A stretch of 12,842 bases of DNA from Caryophanales bacterium UBA3210. GTDB taxonomy: Bacteria; Bacillota_I; Bacilli_A; RFN20; CAG-449. The stretch spans positions 21,998 to 34,839 of the forward strand of contig DEWM01000083.1 in the NCBI GenBank assembly GCA_002363635.1, given 5' to 3'. The notes under the pieces were generated by a model that saw only the letters and a program-made list of their open reading frames with translations, had not been told where the DNA came from and made no database searches. Both the position numbers and the translations under genes were made by a program. Below are positions 7,554-12,842 of the stretch, piece by piece; within the stretch, counting starts at the first letter, position 1; every line of letters starts with the position of its first letter.

Positions 7554-7736
7554 AAATGGTTGGTCAAATATGTAGCTGAAACAACACTAAAAAAATCTTT
7601 AATGAAATTAGGAATATCTAAATATAAATTAATTGAAGAATTACCTGAATACTTGGTAAGCTGTATGTCTCATTGACCAGCTTCTGATGTAGCATGTGCA
7701 TTCCCACATCATTCTATATTAGATAAAAGGCGTTAA
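7554..7736 (+). pseudogene. Possible decayed coding remnant
   Basis: In one plus-strand frame 60 codons are interrupted only by a TGA at 7674, where the reading would be SCMSH-stop-PASDVACAF, and end at TAA 7734. About five stops would be expected by chance in such A+T-rich sequence, so a former gene is possible. There is no start codon with a ribosome binding site, and a TAA precedes it at 7551. I recognise no family. The evidence is weak because six frames were scanned. Confidence 0.2.
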
Positions 7737-7752
7737 AAAGCCTATAAAAGGT

Positions 7753-7792
7753 AAGAAAAAGGCTTGATACGTTGTTTTCATTGTATCAAACC
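7753..7792 (-). terminator. Intrinsic terminator of tRNA-Glu
   Basis: Read on the minus strand, GGTTTGATAC (7792-7783) pairs with GTATCAAGCC (7770-7761), with one mismatch, around a 12-base loop and is followed by TTTTTCTT. It lies 14 bases beyond the tRNA 3' end. Confidence 0.85.
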
Positions 7793-7805
7793 TATGCTTT
7801 CAATA

Positions 7806-7882
7806 TGGTGACCTATACCGGATTCGAACCGGTGAATGATACCTTGAGAGGGTACTGAGTTAAGCCGCTTCTCCAATAGGCC
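7806..7882 (-). tRNA. tRNA-Glu (anticodon CUC)
   Basis: All four arms fold: acceptor GGCCTAT with ATAGGTC (one G-U pair), D stem GAG/CTC with a GG-containing loop, anticodon stem GTACC/GGTAT with loop CTCTCAA (U33, anticodon CUC), T stem ACCGG/CCGGT with loop TTCGAAT, then discriminator A and an encoded CCA. The GGCC...TTGG start is typical of bacterial tRNA-Glu. It should read GAG codons. Two differences from the usual tRNA-Glu are the A11-U24 pair (normally U11-A24) and a five-base variable loop (normally four). It has its own promoter and terminator on the minus strand, downstream of malQ. Confidence 0.94.
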
Positions 7883-7895
7883 AAGTACGTTATTA

Positions 7896-7925
7896 ATTAT
7901 ATATAATTAATGGATGATTTTTCAA
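7896..7925 (-). promoter_or_regulatory. Promoter of tRNA-Glu
   Basis: On the minus strand TTGAAA (7925-7920) and TATAAT (7901-7896) are 18 bases apart, giving a start around 7889, seven bases before the mature tRNA. The -10 lies within an 18-base perfect A+T palindrome at 7893-7910. Confidence 0.6.
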
Positions 7926-7930
7926 TAATA

Positions 7931-7962
7931 AAAGTGTGATAGAGATATTTCTACCACACTTT
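7931..7962 (-). terminator. Intrinsic terminator of malQ
   Basis: A 12-bp stem (7931-7942 with 7951-7962, one G-U pair) with an 8-base loop lies 22 bases past the malQ stop. A TATTATT stretch follows on the minus strand. The stem could also act in the plus direction, but no gene needs it there. Confidence 0.8.
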
Positions 7963-7983
7963 ATAGCCTTTATAGATTATTAA

Positions 7984-9561
7984 TTAATCACGACCAGCTT
8001 CTTTAGTCATTACTGCTAAGTGATTTGCAAATTCTGGAGTTAAATCTTCTTTTAATAATCTAAACTGCCAGTTACCTGCTGCTCTACCTGGTGTGTTCAT
8101 TCTTGTCCACTTATCCATGTGTAATAAATCTTGAGGAGTGAAGATAACAACGTTTGCTCTTGATCTCATTAATGAACCAATCATTGTATCTAAGATATCT
8201 TTATCATCCCAAATGCAAAGATAATCTTTCATTGCGGATTTGAGTTTAGGATGTTCTTCGATGAAGTTGAGTTCAACATCATTATCGTGAGTACCAATAT
8301 ACGCAACACAATTTTCTTCATAATTATGAGGTAAGAATGGAGAGAGAAGTTTTGCTTCTTTGAATTGTCTTGGCGTAACACAATTTGTAAAATCAGGTCC
8401 ATTACATTCGTTTGGATCATCTTTATAATATTCACCTTCGAGATGTCTATCGTAATCACCAAATGCGAATTGATATAACTTCATACCTGGGAAACCAGTT
8501 TTTTCTTTGAGTTCTTTAACTTCTTTTGTGATGACACCTAAGTCTTCTGCAATAATTTCAACTTTCTTAGTAACAGGTTTTAAAGCTTCGAATAAATCGT
8601 ATCCTGGACCTTTTACCCATTCACCATTGATTGCAGTTTCTTCTCCAAATGGTACCGACCAATATGATTCGAAACCTCTAAAGTGGTCAATTCTGATGCA
8701 ATCAAATAATTTACCTGCTGCTTGAACTCTTTTCTTCCACCAGTAGTAGTTCATAGCTTTGAGTTTATCCCAATCATATAATGGGTTACCCCATAATTGA
8801 CCAGTTGCAGAGAAGAAATCTGGTGGTACGCCTGCAACCTTAGTAGGCCTTCTATTTTGATCTAATTGGAAGAGCTTTGGATGTGCCCAAACATCAGCAG
8901 AGTCAAGTGAAACGTAAATAGGCATATCACCGATAATCTTGATACCACGTCTATTTGCGTGAGCTTTTAACTTCTTATATTGTTTAAATGCTTCGTATTG
9001 TAAGAAAATCCAAAACTTGTATTCATCTAAATGAGCTTCTTTAACTTCTCTTACTTTTGATTTGATGTGTAATCTATATGGCCTTTTCCATTCTTGGAAT
9101 GATTTGCCATCATGGATACCTTTAAGTAACATAAAACAAGCATAATCTTCTAACCAATATTTTTGTTTATGATAGAATTTTTGAATTTCTGCTTCTTCTT
9201 TTTCATAACCTCTATTATATGCGAGGCGAAGAGCATCGAATCTTTCATTATAGACTTTACCATAGTCTACGTAACGAGGATTGCTTCCTCCTTTAACTTT
9301 TCTTGCTTCTTTTGTAGTTAATAAACCTTCTGTTACAAGAATATCTAAATCAATAAAATATGGGTTTAATGCAAATGCTGAGAAACTCTGGTATGGTGAG
9401 TCACCATATGAAGTTGGGTTTAAAGGAAGCATCTGCCAATATTTTTGTTTAGAACTTGCGAGGAATTTTACAAAAGAATGCGCTTCTTTACCAAAAGTAC
9501 CAATACCATGTTTGCTTGGTAAAGAAGATACATGTAATAAAATACCTGAACCTTTTTCCAT
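7984..9561 (-). CDS. malQ: 4-alpha-glucanotransferase (amylomaltase, GH77)
   Basis: A 525-residue cytosolic enzyme that transfers alpha-1,4-glucan segments between maltodextrins. The N-terminus (GSGILLHVSSLPSKHGIG), WQMLPLNPT and GDSPYQSFSAFALNPYFID are strong GH77 hallmarks. Catalytic residues are D292 (nucleophile, RIDHFRGF), E339 (acid/base, IAEDLG) and D426 (transition-state Asp, GTHDND). The end MNTPGRAAGNWQFRL is also typical. Compared with short amylomaltases it has about 33 extra residues between QFAFG (about 364-368) and the conserved LPHNY (about 410), and VE replaces the usual TT after GTHDND. ATG 9561 is preceded in frame by TAA, so the start is certain although AGGAG is 13 bases away. 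Promoter and terminator are its own. It uses nine CTC leucine codons, rare in the neighbours. No other maltodextrin genes are in the window. Confidence 0.96.
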   Translation of the reverse strand: MEKGSGILLHVSSLPSKHGIGTFGKEAHSFVKFLASSKQKYWQMLPLNPTSYGDSPYQSFSAFALNPYFIDLDILVTEGLLTTKEARKVKGGSNPRYVDYGKVYNERFDALRLAYNRGYEKEEAEIQKFYHKQKYWLEDYACFMLLKGIHDGKSFQEWKRPYRLHIKSKVREVKEAHLDEYKFWIFLQYEAFKQYKKLKAHANRRGIKIIGDMPIYVSLDSADVWAHPKLFQLDQNRRPTKVAGVPPDFFSATGQLWGNPLYDWDKLKAMNYYWWKKRVQAAGKLFDCIRIDHFRGFESYWSVPFGEETAINGEWVKGPGYDLFEALKPVTKKVEIIAEDLGVITKEVKELKEKTGFPGMKLYQFAFGDYDRHLEGEYYKDDPNECNGPDFTNCVTPRQFKEAKLLSPFLPHNYEENCVAYIGTHDNDVELNFIEEHPKLKSAMKDYLCIWDDKDILDTMIGSLMRSRANVVIFTPQDLLHMDKWTRMNTPGRAAGNWQFRLLKEDLTPEFANHLAVMTKEAGRD

Positions 9562-9593
9562 TTTGTATTAAATATCTCCTTATTTATATACAA

Positions 9594-9622
9594 ATTATAA
9601 ATTTAATGTGATACATATTCAA
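9594..9622 (-). promoter_or_regulatory. Promoter of malQ
   Basis: Minus-strand TTGAAT (9622-9617) and a perfect TATAAT (9599-9594) are 17 bases apart, with a start expected near 9587 just ahead of the AGGAGA ribosome binding site (9580-9575). I see no cre-type site for catabolite control. Confidence 0.65.
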
Positions 9623-9681
9623 TAAATTATTATCAAAAATCCCTTAATTTTGTAAAAAAAATATGACTTAATTTTTAATAA

Positions 9682-9708
9682 TTAACAAATGTTTAATAGA
9701 CGTATAAT
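9682..9708 (+). promoter_or_regulatory. Candidate promoter of the nfeD-SPFH operon
   Basis: TTAACA at 9682-9687 and TATAAT at 9703-9708 are 15 bases apart, somewhat short, giving a 5' leader of about 55 bases. Other TATAAT hexamers at 9740 and 9745 are so close to the AAAGGAGG site (9757-9764) that a transcript from them would barely contain it. Confidence 0.4.
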
Positions 9709-9771
9709 CTTTTATTTACTAATTACATTTAATATTATTTATAATATAATATTACTAAAGGAGGTTCAGGT

Positions 9772-10230
9772 ATGATTTTAACTGACACTTTATCATTGTG
9801 GTGGTTCTGGTTAATCATTTGGGGATGTATATTAATTATTGCAGTAATAGTTGAAGCCATTACTGAAGAATTAGTTTCAATCTGGTTTGCTCTAGGCGCT
9901 TTCATTGCAGCATTACTTGCTTGCTTTGGAGTAGTCTGGTATGTGCAACTAATTATATTCGCTCTAGTTTCTATTTTAACAATTATACTTGTTAGAGCAG
10001 TATTAATTAGAGATAGGAGATTACATTCCTTAGTTGCAACAAATACTGATTCATTAGTAGGAGAAGAAATTGTTGTAACTAAAAAAATTGATGGTATTCA
10101 TAATCCTGGTGAAGGAAAATACCGTGATGTCATCTGGACTTTAGAAAGTGAAGATACTTTTGAACCAGGTGAAAAGGCAATTGTTTCTGAAATTAAAGGA
10201 AATAAATTGGTCGTTACCAAGAAGAATTAA
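9772..10230 (+). CDS. NfeD-family membrane protein (short form)
   Basis: A 152-residue protein with three predicted membrane helices (about 9-29, 36-55, 57-77) and a soluble C-terminal domain (about 88-150) with the OB-fold pattern of NfeD (NTDSLVGEEIVVTKKI, then a GEKAIVSEIKGNKLVV end). It lacks the ClpP-like protease domain of long NfeD proteins. Short NfeD proteins are typically encoded beside an SPFH/stomatin partner, and the next gene is one, 17 bases downstream. The pair is thought to act in membrane microdomain organisation or membrane protein quality control; the exact role is not settled. The start ATG 9772 has a near-perfect AAAGGAGG site at 9757-9764. Confidence 0.83.
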   Translation: MILTDTLSLWWFWLIIWGCILIIAVIVEAITEELVSIWFALGAFIAALLACFGVVWYVQLIIFALVSILTIILVRAVLIRDRRLHSLVATNTDSLVGEEIVVTKKIDGIHNPGEGKYRDVIWTLESEDTFEPGEKAIVSEIKGNKLVVTKKN

Positions 10231-10247
10231 GAGGGAGGTTTTCTATT

Positions 10248-11186
10248 ATGGTAAATTTATTAATTAATGAAGCAGGAATTGTTGGTATTGTAATTCTTTG
10301 CGTATTCTTATTAATTTTATTAATTATTTTAGCAAGATGTGTAGTCGTAGTTCCACAGGCTCACGATGTTATCATCGAAAAATTAGGTAAATACAGCAGA
10401 ACATTAAATGCTGGTTTACATTTCTTAACACCAATCATTGAAAAGAAAGTTGCAACAGTTTCATTAAAAGAAAAAGTTGCAGACTTTGCACCACAGCCAG
10501 TTATTACTAAAGATAACGTTACAATGCAAATTGATACTGTTGTCTATTACTGCATTACTGATCCTAAGCTTTATACATATGGTGTTGAAAGACCAGTCAA
10601 TGCTATTGAAAACTTAACAGCTACAACTTTAAGAAACTTAATTGGTGAACTTGAACTTGATGAAACATTAACTTCAAGAGACACAATTAACCAACAAATG
10701 AGATCAATTCTTGATGAAGCAACTGATCCATGGGGAATTAAAGTTAACCGTGTTGAATTAAAGAACATTCTTCCTCCAAGAGATATCCAGGAAGCAATGG
10801 AAAAACAAATGAGAGCAGAAAGAGAAAAAAGAGAAGCTATCTTAAGAGCAGATGGTGAAAAACAAGCTGCTATCTTATCTGCAGAAGGTGAAAAAGAAGC
10901 TGCAATCTTAAGAGCAGATGCTCAAAAGATTACTGTTGTTAAAGAAGCTGAAGGTAGAGCAGAAGCATTACTTAGAGTTGCTGAAGCTCAAGCACAATCA
11001 ATTAAGATGATTAATGACGCTAACCCTAATGCTGCTTACGTCACTTTAAAAGGATATGAATCACTTGAAAAAGTTGCTGAAGGTAATGCAACAAAAATCA
11101 TTGTTCCATCTAATTTACAAGATGTCAGTGGTTTAGCTGCTTCTGTAAAAGCAGTACTTGAAAACGATAAACCAAGCAAGAAATAA
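10248..11186 (+). CDS. SPFH/stomatin-like membrane protein (QmcA/paraslipin type)
   Basis: A 312-residue protein with one N-terminal membrane anchor (about 8-29), an SPFH domain (about 30-185, with VPQAHDVIIEKLGKYSRTL and NILPPRDIQEAMEKQM), and a long alpha-helical stretch (about 185-255) rich in Ala, Glu and Lys. That helix includes three 11-residue repeats, and a short C-terminal segment follows. Proteins of this group form large membrane-bound rings and work with NfeD proteins and with membrane proteases. GGGAGG at 10233-10238 precedes ATG 10248. It shares a transcript with the NfeD-like gene. No terminator is visible before the next gene, 43 bases on. Confidence 0.92.
   Translation: MVNLLINEAGIVGIVILCVFLLILLIILARCVVVVPQAHDVIIEKLGKYSRTLNAGLHFLTPIIEKKVATVSLKEKVADFAPQPVITKDNVTMQIDTVVYYCITDPKLYTYGVERPVNAIENLTATTLRNLIGELELDETLTSRDTINQQMRSILDEATDPWGIKVNRVELKNILPPRDIQEAMEKQMRAEREKREAILRADGEKQAAILSAEGEKEAAILRADAQKITVVKEAEGRAEALLRVAEAQAQSIKMINDANPNAAYVTLKGYESLEKVAEGNATKIIVPSNLQDVSGLAASVKAVLENDKPSKK
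10830..10928 (+). repeat. Three 33-base in-frame repeats in the SPFH gene
   Basis: Codons 195-227 encode three successive 11-residue units, REAILRADGEK, QAAILSAEGEK and EAAILRADAQK. Eleven-residue periodicity favours a nearly straight or right-handed coiled coil, as found in the helical arm of stomatin-like rings. Confidence 0.8.
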
Positions 11187-11229
11187 TAATTAATCGTTTT
11201 AAATAATTACCTTAGAAGGTGAGATTAAT

Positions 11230-12842
11230 ATGAAGCAATTTAAAAAACTAATCTTATCGGCATTATCTTTTGGATTATGTTTAAGTTTAACTTCATGCGA
11301 TAATTTATTTAAAATTATCGGTGTTGATCAAGACGAAAATGTAACCTTGGGTGAATATGCTGAGCATTCCATTACTTTAAATCAACTAAATAAATCTTCT
11401 TCTATTGCCACAGTTCCGTCTGTTGGTAATAGTAAGTTATTAGTTGTTCCAGTCTATTTTTCTGATTATACTCCAGAAAAATTAGGCCTAGATGAAACTG
11501 AAGTTATCGATAACCTTAATAAAGGTTTCTTTGGGGAGAGTAATGTCACAGGTTGGGAATCAGTTTCTTCATTTTATAAAAAATCATCTTATGGCAAATT
11601 GAATCTTACAGGTATGGTCACTGATTTATTTAATGTCGGTGAAACCCTTAAGTATGTAATGAACAAGGCTACAAATGAAGAAGAAACTTCTAATGTAACT
11701 TATTATATTCTTGATAAAGTGAACGTATGGCTTAAAGAAAAATATGATTTAGAAACATTAAAATCATACGATACTGACAATGATGGATATATTGATGGTA
11801 TATGGCTTGTCTATTTAAATAAATATTTAAACGGAGAGACTAATAAAGAATATTATAAGGAACATGAAGGTTGGGCTAATGGTTTTGAAACTCGTAAAGG
11901 CACTTCTGATTATATAAATTATCAAAAGTTTACTTGGAGTTTATGGGCATATACATATTGGAGATATTATGAAGATAATGAGATAGATGCATCTTCTTCT
12001 TATCCTTATCCTCATTGTTATGCTTGGGCAAGTTATGACTTTTTTAAAGAAGGTGGATATACTGCAGGTTTAGAAAACAAGACTCTTGTAGATTCTCATA
12101 CATTTATCCATGAAACTGGCCATATGTTAGGCTTAGATGATTATTATTCATATGATGGTGTAGATGCTCCTGTTGGAGGATTATGCATGATGGATAATAA
12201 TATTGGAGACCATGAAGCTTTCTCAAAATATTTATTATCTTGGGTTGAGCCTAAGATTGTTCAAGAAGCAGGTTCATTTACTTTAAAGCCTTTTGAAGAT
12301 TCAGGAGAATGTTTATTAGTTCCTGCTAGAGTTAGCAATTTTAATAATTCACCATATAGTGAATATTTATTAATTCAATATTACACACCTACTGGTTTAA
12401 ATGAACTTGATGCAACTAATGAATATGCTTCAGGTGCTAGAATGTTTACTAAGCCTGGAATTCTTGTTTATCATATCGATGCGAGATTAGTTAAAGTTAC
12501 AGGTGAAAATAATTCTGTATTTGTCAATAAATATACTGACCCATCTAGCGTTTCATATGTAATAGTAGGTGCAAGTAATACACCATCTAAATCACTTACT
12601 GAGAAAAGATTAGTTAAATTAATTTCTTCTAAGTATCCAACTGGAAAATATAGTACTGGATTATTTAATAGCACTACACAAGAATATTGTTTTAGTAATA
12701 GATCAAATTACCGTGCATCAGATATCGATTTATTTAAAGTAGGTGATAAGATTACTTCATTTAATTTTAATATGGGTACATACTTAAGATACGATATTTC
12801 AGTTGATAATATTGATACTAATAGTGCAACAATAAGTTTTGC
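11230..12842 (+). CDS. Lipoprotein M6-type zinc metalloprotease (3' end outside window)
   Basis: At least 537 residues, open to the window end. Residues 1-23 form a lipoprotein signal with a KK start, hydrophobic core and lipobox LTSC (Cys23), so it should be anchored on the outer face of the membrane. The zinc motif HETGHMLGLDD at 294-304 has the third ligand expected at D303 or D304. Features of the M6 (immune inhibitor A-like) group are the calcium-like loop DTDNDGYIDG at 181-190 before a hydrophobic strand, a methionine-rich turn GGLCMMDN after the zinc site, LLSWVEP, and PGILVYHIDAR. There is no long propeptide between the lipobox and the catalytic domain. AAGGTGAG at 11216-11223 supports ATG 11230. 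It lies 43 bases after the SPFH gene with no terminator or clear promoter between, so co-transcription is possible. The substrate is unknown. Confidence 0.86.
   Translation, partial: MKQFKKLILSALSFGLCLSLTSCDNLFKIIGVDQDENVTLGEYAEHSITLNQLNKSSSIATVPSVGNSKLLVVPVYFSDYTPEKLGLDETEVIDNLNKGFFGESNVTGWESVSSFYKKSSYGKLNLTGMVTDLFNVGETLKYVMNKATNEEETSNVTYYILDKVNVWLKEKYDLETLKSYDTDNDGYIDGIWLVYLNKYLNGETNKEYYKEHEGWANGFETRKGTSDYINYQKFTWSLWAYTYWRYYEDNEIDASSSYPYPHCYAWASYDFFKEGGYTAGLENKTLVDSHTFIHETGHMLGLDDYYSYDGVDAPVGGLCMMDNNIGDHEAFSKYLLSWVEPKIVQEAGSFTLKPFEDSGECLLVPARVSNFNNSPYSEYLLIQYYTPTGLNELDATNEYASGARMFTKPGILVYHIDARLVKVTGENNSVFVNKYTDPSSVSYVIVGASNTPSKSLTEKRLVKLISSKYPTGKYSTGLFNSTTQEYCFSNRSNYRASDIDLFKVGDKITSFNFNMGTYLRYDISVDNIDTNSATISF

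Larger units (their letters stand above)
7354..7752. other. Gene-poor block with inverted repeats and hairpins
   Basis: No convincing gene is seen in these 400 bases. Structures visible: GCATTA-TT-TAATGC at 7364-7377; a perfect 9-bp hairpin with a GTA loop at 7459-7479 (CTTAACAAT / ATTGTTAAG); and a terminator-like hairpin around 7497-7520 with CCT/AGG at its core and a T run after it. The 11-mer ATTCTATATTA occurs at 7525-7535 and 7711-7721, and its reverse complement at 7412-7422. The block lies between convergent transcription units (U32 operon and tRNA-Glu). It may be decayed DNA, an untranslated RNA or a relic of an inserted element. Confidence 0.45.

Noticed and set aside
7806..7882. 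tRNA-Glu as an integration site for a mobile element
   Set aside because: No second copy of the tRNA 3' end and no integrase gene are seen in the window.
7893..7910. 18-base perfect palindrome as a regulator operator
   Set aside because: It is entirely A and T and includes the tRNA -10 box; such palindromes are common by chance at this base composition.
8229..9571. Open frames in malQ on other frames or the opposite strand (8229-8462, 8507-8725, 9281-9571)
   Set aside because: All lie across a gene with intact GH77 motifs and lack starts with ribosome binding sites or family features.
10571..10768. Antisense frame inside the SPFH gene
   Set aside because: Serine-rich mirror of a well-supported coding region; no signals of its own.
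12471..12674. Antisense frame inside the M6 protease gene
   Set aside because: The plus-strand frame is continuous with a lipobox, zinc motif and M6 features; the antisense frame has none.

Overview
The window looks like a chromosomal segment of a low-GC Bacillota, possibly a gut lineage near Erysipelotrichia or the Mollicutes-like clades. That placement is inferred from the strong A+T bias (TTA Leu, AGA Arg, AAA Lys codons), good Shine-Dalgarno sites, simple hairpin-plus-T-run terminators and gene content. The genetic code looks standard: every Trp is TGG and no complete gene has an in-frame TGA. All ten complete or terminal stops are TAA or TAG, with no TGA.

Layout. (1) 1-1459: the tail of an Mrp/NBP35-type Fe-S carrier ATPase, overlapping a proline-specific aminopeptidase of the PepP type. 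(2) 1481-4558: a nitrogen block made of a leader with a 27-codon reading frame and an intrinsic terminator, then glnA (glutamine synthetase I) and guaA (GMP synthase, a glutamine user) 8 bases apart, closed by a strong terminator. (3) 4596-5220: a single pentapeptide-repeat protein with a six-step cysteine ladder and no visible ribosome binding site, with its own terminator. (4) 5305-7353: two U32-family genes one base apart, matching the TrhP1/TrhP2 pair of prephenate-dependent tRNA wobble-uridine hydroxylation, with a terminator. (5) 7354-7805: a gene-poor stretch with several small inverted repeats and a possible decayed coding remnant. (6) 7753-9622, minus strand: malQ (4-alpha-glucanotransferase) with its own promoter and terminator, then tRNA-Glu(CUC) with its own promoter and terminator. 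(7) 9682-12842: an NfeD-like membrane protein and an SPFH/stomatin-like protein, followed by a lipoprotein M6-type metalloprotease that runs off the end.

Most of the window is recognisable housekeeping. The item most like an undescribed regulatory system is the glnA leader. A terminator ends only about eight bases before the glnA ribosome binding site, so any glnA transcript must read through it, and a translatable 27-codon frame ends exactly in the terminator stem. Secondary points are the structured gene-poor block at 7354-7752, the cysteine ladder of the pentapeptide protein, the unusual tRNA-Glu(CUC), and the insertion in MalQ. I see no CRISPR array, intact insertion sequence, prophage gene or recognisable defence system.
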